A DNA stretch of 64,000 nt from Calycina herbarum (lineage: Eukaryota > Ascomycota > Leotiomycetes > Helotiales > Pezizellaceae), in assembly GCA_001414485.1 (NCBI GenBank), contig LLEY01000142.1:62001-126000 (forward strand), written 5' to 3'. Positions within the stretch are counted from its first letter, which is position 1, and the number at the start of each line of letters is the position of its first letter. Under the pieces are notes generated by a model. It made no database searches. It saw nothing but the letters and a program-made list of their open reading frames with translations, and was not told where the DNA came from. This document shows positions 47,894-58,399 of this stretch, one piece after another. The position numbers and the translations under genes are program-made.

Positions 47894-47990
47894 GAGAAGG
47901 AGAAGCAAGAGAAGGAGAAGCAAGAGAAGGAGAAGCAAGAGAAGGAGAAGCAAGAGAAGGAGAAGCAAGAGAAGGAGAAGCAAGAGAAGG
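47894..47990 (+). repeat. 15-bp minisatellite in the hAT tail
   Basis: Six exact copies of GAGAAGGAGAAGCAA plus a seven-base partial copy. The unit length is divisible by three and encodes EKEKQ in the transposase frame, so the expansion kept the frame open. Confidence 0.92.
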
Positions 47991-48682
47991 ATAATAAGAA
48001 GGCTAAAGAGGATGACTTTAAAGATAACTATTTTGTACTTTAGTTAGTTAGTTATTTGTTTCTATTTATAGTATACTACTTAGAGTACTACTTAAGTAGT
48101 TATAAGTAACTACTCTACTCTACTTAAAGAACACGCTACTCAAACTCTACTCTACACTACTCAGACTACTCAGAGTACTACTTGAGTACCTGAGTATTTC
48201 TTTCTCACGCTGTTAATTAGTTGTACTCCCTTCTTTGTTGCACATCGTACTATCGACTGAGCCAACTGAGCAGCCAACTGAGCGACTTCACCACTAATTC
48301 AGCCAGCCCAGTCCTCAAGATCGGTTCAAACTGTTGAATCGATCCAGTTGATGCTGCGATGTGCAATAAAACTTGTAAATACCTATTTAATAGGCTATAC
48401 TCTTTTTGTTGCACATCGCAGCATCAACTGAAACAACTGGGCCGGCTTAAACTACTTCCACCAGCTCAGCCAGCTAAATCACTTGAAAAGGTTGAAGTGG
48501 TGATTCGTTTTTTATTCGCTAGACTTAGCCAGTGGTCCTCAAGGAAAACGGAGAAATGAATATATTTTTGCACATCGCAGTACCAACTGAGCCCGCTGAG
48601 CCACTTCAACCAGCTCAGCTAGCTAAATCAGTTGCTTCGATCAAATGGCTGAATCGGCTCGACAAATTGCGAAGTGCAACAA

Positions 48683-49444
48683 AACTTGTCTACTCGTTGT
48701 TATTCGCTGGACTTAGCGAAGAGGCGGTGGGTTACATTAAAGGGGGAATAAATCGAGGCGAGGATTACGCGAAGTAGCGGGTGCCTCTGATACATTTAGA
48801 AGGTTCCATTTTACAGGAAGATTTCCCCCACAACTTACCAATCCCCTGGCCTTAATTTAGCACACATTCTACCCGTTCCAGAGCAAAGGAGCGATAAACC
48901 AGCATTCGATATTTCCCAAAGAAATGAGAAAAAACCACCCTGCAATCCCATGCGTTTGATTCCCAATTTCTCACTAATAGAGCTTTTTCCTTCGTTCTTC
49001 GTCAGTTGCTTTCTTGATTTAGAAAGAAACTATATGCGACAAGGTCGAAGAACTCAATCCAAAACGTGACACTTACAAGCATAATTCGGAAATTAGTCAA
49101 ACTCTGATTCGACAACACTAGTTCTGTTCAACTGTACGCTAAACAACGATGAGACCTAAAAATTCCTCATCCTCCATAAGAACCTGGAATGGGAAAGGTC
49201 CGAAAAGCGAACCAACACTCGATTCAGAATACCAAAGAAATATTGACAATTTCCACCTGGTAGTGATCCCATTCATGATAACGTTATTCAACTGAATCTA
49301 CAAGTAATGAGCGACCATCCATCCAGACCACCATTCATTCCATACTTGCTCCGGTTAACACTTCTAAAAATGGCTTCTTATCCGGCACCCCAAAATGGGC
49401 CCTTGCAATTTATCCTCCTCCCATGTCCTAATGTTGCACCTTGG
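48683..49444. other. Intergenic, no supported gene
   Basis: Nothing recognisable on either strand. The right half is the 3' flank of the minus-strand gene that stops at 49445. Confidence 0.5.
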
Positions 49445-50668
49445 TCAAACTAAAACCTCATCTTGAGCCTCGTCAACCGAAACGGACACTTCCATGGAAC
49501 CATCCTTAATAAGCTTCAATCGCTGAAACTCCTCATGCGGTCCGTCATCCTCATTCTGTTGAGCTTTAAGGAGCTCATCCATCTTACGCACAACGCTGTC
49601 TTCAGAAACCCGAGGTTGTCCTTCAACGTATTCGATATGCTCGGCTAGGCAAAGGTAATCATCGTAAATATTGGTCGTGTTGTGATGAATGCTTGTCTCC
49701 TGCTCCTCCGTTGTATCAATCGAAGAAGGTCCTGACTCAGGAGCCATGAGGCCCATAGAGTCCAGAACCTGTGTCCCGAGAGCACCATCACGCTCCTCCT
49801 CTATCATACTATTCGAAGAAGGTTCTGCACCGGGAGCCATGATGCTCGTAAAACCCTTCAATACCTGTGTCCCAAGAACACCATCACCAACAAGCTCCTC
49901 GTCAAACTTCTCTTCATCAACACTGCCATCATGACCAATCGACTTCCCTTGCCTGCGAGGTTTTCCAGGATGGAGCATCTTGTTGAAGATTCCCCATGTT
50001 GCAGCTCTTTTCGAATCCGGTGATCCTTTCACGGTATCAATTGTGCTCTTGGTCAAGGCACACAAAGGACTCTGAGCATCGGCGGCACTTTGGGCTGCTA
50101 CTGCTGCCTTTGCTTCCTCCCGCTTTCGTCTTCTCTCCATCTCGATGATTTTCTGGACAAGTGGTTTCAACTTTCTCGGCTGACCGTCCTTCCCAGGGGT
50201 CTTCTTCTGCGTAAGGTCTCGTTTGATCTTGAACACAATTCGATATTTATCCATGCAGGCATCCCAGAACTGATCCAAGATGATTGGAATTTCCGGAAGT
50301 GGCGGGTGGACCTTTCCAAGGTTTCGATGCTCCGTTACGAATATAGGAAAGGTTATGCAAAAGGCCTCTTTCTTTTCCATGAGGCATGCCTGGGCATACA
50401 AGAGATCAAAGATTCGGACAGCTTCTGCAGCAGGGCCGGTGAAAACGTTGGGATGGAAGAGAAAGGTGAGAGTGATGTTGGCCATCAAGATGTTGCGGGC
50501 TAGGTTTTGCGGAGATCCCCAGCTGCGTTTGTCTTTCTCATCCTGCAGTCAAGACTTAGCGTGTCTGTTGATGGACCCTGTATCGAGAATCAATCCGGGA
50601 ATGCAACTCACCATCTTGAGGATATTTGGGAAAAGCTCCATTGCCTCGTCCTCGTCAAATTCTGTCAT
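49445..50668 (-). CDS. Uncharacterised fungal protein
   Basis: Two exons (50668-50612, 50542-49445) give 384 residues. Exon 1 encodes only 19 residues (MTEFDEDEAMELFPNILKM); the intron has a GTGAGT donor and CTGCAG acceptor. The first 130 residues look globular, with hydrophobic helices (NILMANITLTFLFHPNVF, AVRIFDLLYAQACLM). A basic, coiled-coil-like segment follows (KIIEMERRRKREEAKAAVA), then a mostly acidic disordered half. Two related segments (DGVLGTQVLKG...MAPGAEPSS and DGALGTQVLDS...MAPESGPSS) show a 40-residue internal duplication. I do not recognise a domain and infer no function. Confidence 0.75.
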
Positions 50669-52078
50669 GGCTTTCGTCTAGCGTGGGCTGAGTGGTCTGG
50701 CGATGAAATTAATGCGATGCTTAATTGTTGAATTGATGTTCGAAGAGTTGGAGTTTGGAACTTGAGGTTCATGAAGTCATGCGGTTGCATTGGGACGGGG
50801 GTTGGAATCTCCCGATATTAAGAAGGGGAGGCACGATTGATGGATTGAAGACACTTCATTTCCTGGCCGTACCTGCCTTCCTTCGGCACAAGTCCAGACA
50901 ATGTCTCCCCAAAAAGGACTTCATAAAGTAATTCGTTCCTTCCTTTTACTTGTGTTGGCTCTAAACTCAAATCCAGCAAACTTGAATGGTTTGGCAAGAG
51001 CGCAAACATTGTGCGAAGAGGAAGTCGAGTCTCCGGAAAAAATCTTGAATCCGAAGGGGGGGGGGGGGGGGGGGGGGGGTATACTCAAAGCTAGACCGCA
51101 TTCAGTCGATCTGGGTGGGTCCACATCAGAGTCGCTCCTTCCCTCTCAACCCATATCTCGAGAGTCGACTTGTCCACGAGCGACCCAGATTTCCAGCAGG
51201 GCCTGGAAGCCGAGACTTCTGAGGACGGAACCCGGGAGGCGCGTTTTTGAAAAGGAAGGCACGATTGACAACTTACCTCGAAGCAAGACAAGAACTGAAA
51301 AGACCTCATCGTGCCTGCCACACTCATAAGAAACCCCCTAGGTCTTCATGAGGCTGTTCATTCTTTCCCTTTTCTTTTGTCCGCACTCTCGACTTGAACC
51401 GAACCTCGGGGAAGAGCATAACAAAGCATACAGTGAACCAATTGTACAGCTCCGCTAGATCCTGTTATTTCTGGCAGGATCTAGCTTCATGCACAATACA
51501 CATCGTGACGTTGGGAATGGCCGGGCCGCCCTCTTTTAGATTTTCATATTATAATTCTATGCGTACAGTCAAGAAAAGCAAGATACAAACAAGGTTGGTA
51601 GGTAGGCAAATAAAATACATTTTCATATCCCTCCCCCGCTTTTCTTACTTAGCATCCATGTTCATTTTACACAGACTCCTCCCATCCTCACCCATATTCC
51701 TCTGCACACATCTCGATTACCACAACCGAGGCACAGAAAGAAACCAGCCAAGGGGTTCCTAACTACACCTCTGCTTTTCCCAATCTGATATCCATATGCC
51801 ACACTCCCCCAAAATCATATCCATACATTGAAAAAAAAGGCCGGGTATTTTATTGTGTTCAAGAAAAAAAGAGAGAACCAGCTTCAACCACAGCCTCAGA
51901 AGTGAGACTAAGTGGAGTGAGGATGGCGAGGAGCGGTAATAGATAAAAGGCATGAATAATCGACCCGTTCGGCCGGTACACATTTTCGATAGACACACTT
52001 CAAAGAAGAAACAAGTATGTGTATGCATTGCAACAACTGGCTCATGCGATTAGATTGCTCGCAAACAAGGAATATCAT
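50669..52078. other. Intergenic with a 24-base G run
   Basis: No supported gene. An uninterrupted run of 24 G lies at 51056-51079. Small frames at 51091-51327 and 51394-51762 have no protein character. The right end is the 3' flank of PDS5. Confidence 0.5.
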
Positions 52079-55000
52079 TCAGTCATCGCCGCTCACTCGG
52101 GCATTTCGTCCCGAAGATCTTGTTCCTTTCGTGGCTGGTTTGGCAGCAGCCTTTGCAGGTTTCGGCTTGACAAGAGCTGGTTTGGCTTTGGGCTTGGCCT
52201 TTGATTTGGCGGATAATTTCGGTGTGGCTTTCTTAGCACTAGATCTCGGTGTCTTCTTTGAGTTGGAACGTGGTGGCGTGGGTACAACTTCTTCCTCCGC
52301 CTCTTCCTCAACCTCGTCCTCAACCTCTTCCTCTTCAGGTTGAGGCTCATTTGCAGGCTCATCTTCCAACTCGGAAAGCTCAGATTCATTTTCATTTTCA
52401 GGTACTGCCGCTGCTTCCGCTTCTGGTTCAGCGTCGGATATTTGAACATCTTCATCTTCAGCAGCCTCCTCCACCGCAGAGTTCTCATCTTCTGGTGGAG
52501 GTGACAGAATCTCGCTTCCCGATGGTGCTTCGGAAGGCATTTTTCGCTTTCGTTTTGCTTCACCGGGAGAATCAGGATCGTCGGGAAAATAGTCCCACTT
52601 CGCGACACCGTCTAACATTTCTTCGTCGTCGTCGCTGGAGTCGCGGTCCGCATAACTCTTTTGAGCACTTATTCCTCGGCCACTCTTTCTTCTTTCTGAT
52701 TGACTTAAACCCTTGGCGGAGAAGTCACCGTCACCCTTTGGTTTTCTAACTTTGGCCGGGGTCTTCTTCACCTTGGGGATTTTCTCTTTTGGGGCTTTAG
52801 AAACACGTGGCTTGTCAGATTTTTGCTTCTTATTGGGATGGGAGCTGTTTTCTCTGTCATCGGTTTTGCGTTTCTGCTCGCATACATTAGCACTCTACCA
52901 AACTGTTGGGATCATGTGGGACAAACCGGTTTTCTATCTGCCTCCTTCAAAATTTTGTCAAGCAAAGAGTCCATCTCCTCTGGTTCAGGCAAGTAGTTCT
53001 TTTCCGCAATCTCTTGAGCTATCTCATGGCTTGGGAGACCCGCAAACAGCCCAACTGGCAAGCCAACTTTGTCGCTCCATGTCTGCATGATCCATCCTTT
53101 TTTCTCTTGGAATTTTTTGATCAAAGCCATCGAGCAATCGGCCAAGACATAGAGATTTTCAGGATCTGATGTATTGATTGCATCCCGTGCCTGTTTGACT
53201 CGCTCTGCATACTTGTACACCAATGGTAAATTTTCTTCCGTGATCACTGCGTTGATGTAATAAAGTATGTACTTTGCATGGTCCGCAAGTTCAACGGGGT
53301 CAAGACTGAAGTCCGGGTGGGAGGCCAGCAAGGACAAAAGACGAGGGAAGGTCGATTCCAGGACGCGAGATTTCTGCCCTGCGAAAATCTTTGCACGTGA
53401 ACGAATCCATATCACAACGGAATTTCGCCAGGCAAGATCTGGGTCGAAAGCCGTCAGAAAAATGATGGTGTAGAATCGATTCGAAAGCTTATTCTTAACC
53501 AGATACTTCTGGATCTTTTCGACGAATCCTTTCCGTACCTCCGTTACATGATCTATTGTCATCAGTGCGAGACGATTAAAGTCGACGTGTGAAAGGAGGC
53601 CATCCAGAATCTTGTTAGTGGACAGTTTCAAGATTGATTGTGCGGCGAGAAGTCGTAACCGAGACGTGTGATATGTGGGCGTGTCCTTGTTTTTTGAGAT
53701 ATCGCCTCCCTTCAAAATCAACGCATTGAGAAGCTTGTAGACTGGAACCGCAAGGGATTTGAGAGTCGCCTTATCATGAGCCACACGCAAATTGTTCACA
53801 AGAATCTTCACAGCCCAGCATTTAGCAATGCACTCGTCATCAATATCCGCGTCAGACTTCCAATCTGGGTCAGCTTCCGTAGCTGGTGTGCGAACCTGTA
53901 AAAGCAGCTGGGCAGTTGTGATGTCCAGAATTTCGTCATTTGCTTCGTCGGCGATTGAAGAATCGCTCAAAGTCAATTGACTGATCGTGGCAAGCTTGGT
54001 GAGAAAGTGCTTCCCACCATACTCCCAATTTTGGATTGACTTATCCAACAAGTCTTTCCCATGCATCTCCTTTTTTTCTGAAGTGGTCATCAAAATACCC
54101 ACTGCGTACTTTGCAGCCTTGGGGGGTTCGCCATATTGGGCAAAAGCCATCAAGGTCGAGATGAATTTGCGGTCTTTTGGGATTTGTTTCGAGCTATTCG
54201 GGTTCTTTGCAAACAATGCAAGAGCCTTCAAAGACTCAACACTCCCCAGATCATTGGACTTGGTGGCAGTAGGGGCTTGCTCAGTCAAAGCTTTACACAA
54301 TTCTTGCACGTTGTCTTTGAAAATACCGGGAAGCTTCTCTGATATCTCATGCATGATCTCATGTGCTATCGCGCTCAACTCATCCGCATCTCCTGTGGTG
54401 TGTTGCATAATGAAGGGTAGGTGACTACGGTTGTAAACGAGCGATGAAGAGCGATAAATTATTGGAATTAACGTTTCGATAAGGCCAGCAGGAGCACTGG
54501 GGGCCGATTCAATGCGCTTTGAGAATTCCTTGATCGAGTTGTAAACAATTTTGAAGTCACTTTCAGGGGCCATCGCGAATCGTAAAAGCTGATAACTTCG
54601 CCGATCATGCAGCTTGGCATACTTTTTGAGATCATGGGTAGTTCTCAGATGATCCGGGGACTGATCGGCTAACCAGTTGATCACACTGTAAAGTTTCGTC
54701 TCGGTCTTTTCGGCATCGTCCTCCATGACACCCCCATTGTACTCCTCGCAGGAATTTAAGAAAGCGGTGAGAACCTGGGAGTAAATTGCCTGTCGCGCTT
54801 GCATTGCAAAGAAGGCCTTTTTTGACTTGGAATTGAGGCCCTTGACGACGAGGAGTATCCTTTCAGTCCTGATCTTGTCTGGGTTATATGGCCCATCCCC
54901 GTTTGTCTGGGTTTCGGTTTGAGTATCGCCGTTCACTGACTTCAATCCCTTGGGCTTTCCGGGTGGATATTTCAAGGGCACAAGCTGTTCAAACAAGACA

Positions 55001-56784
55001 TGGTCCAACATGACGCTGATATCCTTATCGTTTGCATAATACGCGTCGAAAATCTTGGATGGGATACCACCAAGAGTATCAATGACCGCCTCGTTTCCGG
55101 TCGCAATTTCACCAGCAGCCACTCCCCATATTCTGCCAATGGTCGTCATGCCTTCAACCTGAACAGTATGCTTTCGATCGCGAGCACGATCCGTCAAACT
55201 GCATAATACCGAGCCGGATTTGCCAACACCGCCATTTGGCGCCAGCTTGGTCATAATATCCCGAAAACTGAATCCCCCAATTGCCTTTACGGCTGCCAGA
55301 CGAACCTTTTCATCAGGATCGTTTAGCTTCTCCCCGAGTCCTTTCACCAATGCAGTTTCGTCTTCTCGGCTCAACCCAATCCCTCCAGCTGAGGTCACAA
55401 GAATTCGTCCAATGGCTGTGGTCCATCCTGAGCGAATTACTGCAGATTTGTCAACCTTTCTACCAATAAAACTGTTATATACGGTGGGATGTGTATGAGA
55501 GAATGATTGTGGGGAGATTGGTGTCGTCAAAATGCTATCCGATACTGGAGTTAGTGGGATATCGTCTAACCGAACAGGTGGGTAAACAGCTGGATCCATG
55601 GCTGGCGGTGGGGGTGGTCCAGCAGCTCCAATACCAGAGACTATATCGCCTAGTGTTTCAGTCGCCAGAAGTCGAAGTTGCACATTATCAGCTGATAGTT
55701 CTGCTTCCAATTGAGGAATGACATTCTGTAGAACGGCTGGGGATGCTCGCCAAAGTTCGCGTAAAAGTCTATGTGCCTTGTGTAGCTCTCGCATGTCAGC
55801 TTCTGAAGGGCCTGCGGGCGCATCATCTTCGTCCGACTCGGCCGCATCACTCGTCCTCCGATGGCCATTTGTTTTGGACACTCCTGGAGATGAATCCAAA
55901 ATGACATCGTTGAAAAATTGACTGATATATCGAGCCATCTTCTCTGGACATGAATTGCAGATAGTCTTGGCCATGTTATACGACTCAGGGAGCTCCTTCA
56001 ACAGTAGAGTAGATTGCTTTTCATCCGCACGCTCACCCTGCTTCTTGCCACCACCTGGAGAAGCCGCTCGCAAAAATTGAGCAGCTATGGCATCTATAAC
56101 ATCCGAAGGCAAGCTTGCCGCTTCATCCACCACTATGACGAGCATTTGACCCATATTGTATTCGACATCTTTGGCTATGGCTTCCCCCGTGGAGGATTTG
56201 GAGGTGCCGGAAAGTATATCAAAAAAGGTGTGGAAAAGATGAAGCGTAAGTGCATCGGAATTTGGGAGGTCTGTCAAGAGGACAATGCTCTTGACCTCGG
56301 TCAACGAGACTAGAACGTATCGATGTTGAGTGTTGTACGCATTTGACGGATCCGATAGAGCAGGTAGTATTTGGGCAATGAAGAGAGTGAAGATGTCCTA
56401 GAGATATATTAGTGGGCGCTTACACCAGTATCGCAAGGTACCTCCTACCTTTAGTTTTGATGCGCTGAATGGCGCGTCTGGAGCGCAAAGCTTCAACAGA
56501 TCCACCAGGCAACATGCTACATATGCGCGAACACCTTTGTCCTTATGGCCCAAGAGGTTCTGACCCGACAGCTCCTTTGCGACAGTCTTGAAGGACTCTT
56601 TGTCCACATCATCCTGGTCCATCTCGCGCAACTCGTCCGCCAGCGCCTCCAATCTCCTCAGCAGCTCTGCCGTTGCAATGGGCTTCCCGGCGCGCCATGA
56701 TAGGGGCTCGTTGAATTGCAATGACTGTCCTCCCAGAGCTTCTTCTTCTTCCACCTCGACTTCGACACCGCGGCGCCGCGCCAT
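52079..56784 (-). CDS. PDS5: PDS5, cohesin-associated HEAT-repeat protein
   Basis: Three exons (56784-56449, 56397-52927, 52873-52079) join in phase to 1533 residues, normal for fungal Pds5. The conserved N-terminal region is present (LSGQNLLGHKDKGVRAYVAC, then CCLVDLLKLCAPDAPF, DIFTLFIAQILPALSDP). HEAT-type helical repeats run through most of the chain. The last 260 residues are disordered: a basic stretch rich in KPR and acidic Asp/Glu blocks alternating with Lys/Pro/Ala-rich AKPKAKPALVKPK-like DNA-binding segments. Pds5 binds the Scc1-Scc3-Smc ring, keeps sister chromatids together and, with Wpl1, also promotes cohesin release. The ATG at 56784 begins MARRRGVEVEVEEEE; fungal homologues start similarly. 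Confidence 0.95.
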
Positions 56785-58399
56785 GTTGTACGATGGATGC
56801 GGCCAATTTATATGAGGGTTGCTGTCGCGATTTTGATGGCAGTGGTCGACTGATACGCGATTGGTGTTTAGTAAACAAGTGGACGGCGGAGGTGACGAAA
56901 AAGGGGGGGGGGCGTTGGTGGTGTTGAGAAAGAATCTGAGTTAATGTTTAGCTGGTGATGCTGCACTCGTATCGAGGTAAAAAGGTGGAGGCGGAAGTGT
57001 AACGCGTTGATTGGGCGACGAATCGGGAAGCTTCAACCCAGCAGAACATGAACAGGTCAGACCTCACTTTTCACACTTTTCTCAACATGACATTCACCCA
57101 GATAACCACTACCTAATTAACCTTTTCATTCCCATTACCGCCAAATCGATGGAGCTGAGTGGTAGCAAACTTTCAAGATAGAGACTCCCTCTCAGAGTGC
57201 CTACCTAAAGTCCGTACCTGCAGAAGATTTATTTGAGTATCAGGCCATTCGCGCTGTATTTGTTGAGAAGATGGCTTATCGTAATCCAATACTAACGAAA
57301 TGCAGGGAATTTTAGTGCAAGTGCCTTCCTCTCATACTAGGGGGTATCTAGATACATCATTTATTACCCTTTGTAACCTCAATCCGTAATGATCTTTCGC
57401 CTTCTGGAGCCATAGCTATACTGCCAGCTGCATCCTTTCCATTCCCTCCTTCCTACTGCCCTTCTTTAGTCCATTGGCTTTCTTTTGTTTGTCCAAAAAA
57501 ACCTGTGCCCCATGTATCATCAAGCCATGTGCCTCATGGAGTATTCTTTGAGGTGGTTGATGGACACAAAACAATATGCTGCACTTTTTAAAAACAATCC
57601 AGTCATTATCAGTCAGAATGGTAGACATATTGTTCTGCTGCTATTTGACTTCACTATAACTACATACCTATCCAAAGTGAGTCCAAATTCCAAGTTGATA
57701 TGAATGTAATTACATGTTAGACTGATAGGATGAAGCAATCACTATTGCCATTCAACTGGCACAATAGGTTCAAGTTACATAGTAACTGAATCTTTTCCCT
57801 GTTAAGTACCTGCTATGCAGTATTGTCGTCTTCTGCAGGTTTCATTGCTAGGTGTGATTCATTGAGATTGGTAGGAATTTGTTCTGCAGCACATCAATTG
57901 TATCACTGTAAATTCCCAGGGTACAATGGGAATCTTCATGAAAAGCTGTCCAGGTTCAATGAAGCGGCACCAGGAAAGTCTTGCCGGACCAATCAGGTAA
58001 GAGTTGCTGTGGGCGGGGTGTCGTTAAATTAGGACCAATTCACTGTTTGTTGTCGCTTCAAGATTACCACTCAGAATCAAGACAAACACCGCAACCTCTT
58101 TTTTATTCTCCACCCCACAACCACAACCACAACCTCAACATCATCCACCTCACAACAATCCTTTCAATTCCCCCAACGTTCTTTACGCCTTTAGAGGATC
58201 CCGTAATTCTCTTCGTAGGCAAAATCAAAATCAAAATCGATAGTAGCACTCGTTCGATCGATCCAAAATTCCCACTTTCTGGTATGTCGCGTCCTGTTTG
58301 CTTCCTTGGATATGATCTTCTAACCACCACCACAGTATCATCCATTCTTCCACGCAACACCCACTTCATCTAGGTAGCAGGTCAATCCTTTCAACCAAG
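56785..58399. other. Divergent intergenic region PDS5 / surface protein
   Basis: No supported gene in 1.6 kb. A 72-residue plus frame at 57485-57703 and others are featureless. From 58060 to 58380 the plus strand is C/A-rich, as expected for the leader of the next gene. Confidence 0.5.

Larger units (their letters stand above)
47362..48043 (+). pseudogene. hAT transposase, C-terminal domain relic
   Basis: With the LTR and one duplication copy ignored (47552-47864 skipped), one frame reads NNRNYPVLSILA, stop, KYLQVLATSALSEKLFS, stop, and NRLSKETLKAIISLKI, stop, then GLYLEEE. This is the hallmark C-terminal dimerisation signature of hAT transposases; stops replace residues such as Arg, Trp or Gly as RIP would do. 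Downstream the frame continues into a Lys/Glu tail with six EKEKQ repeats and ends at TAG 48041-48043. The N-terminal and catalytic parts are absent. Confidence 0.85.
47048..48212 (+). mobile_element. hAT transposon relic with 8-bp target duplication
   Basis: The 1165-bp insertion is flanked by TTAATTAG on both sides (47040-47047 and 48213-48220), the 8-bp duplication typical of hAT elements. Removing it restores a spacer that matches an uninterrupted one at 46870-46898. Ends start CAGCG on both sides, followed by loosely matching subterminal DNA rich in GAGTAG/CTACTC repeats (47060-47140 and 48060-48200). The interior encodes the hAT C-terminal dimerisation domain with stop codons. It is internally deleted (a full hAT is about 3 kb) and itself interrupted by a solo LTR. 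Confidence 0.9.
46721..48682. repeat. Array of short inverted-repeat units (MITE-like)
   Basis: Five units follow one another: 46721-46860, 46899-47022, 48235-48369, 48406 to about 48500 (left half only) and 48565-48682. Each begins with TTGTTGCACATCGCA and ends with TGCGAAGTGCAACAA or close variants. The halves are imperfect inverted complements for about 50 bp (left: ATCAACTGA, then AGCTGAACCAACTTCACC). The spacers are also related (CACCTATTAATTGGTTGTACTC), so unit plus spacer was amplified together. One spacer is split by a hAT relic. Single ends occur at 17211 and perhaps 352, so the family is dispersed. Confidence 0.85.

Noticed and set aside
47797..47994. Frame encoding repeated REGEA
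   Set aside because: It is an alternative frame of the 15-bp minisatellite; the EKEKQ frame continues the hAT transposase.
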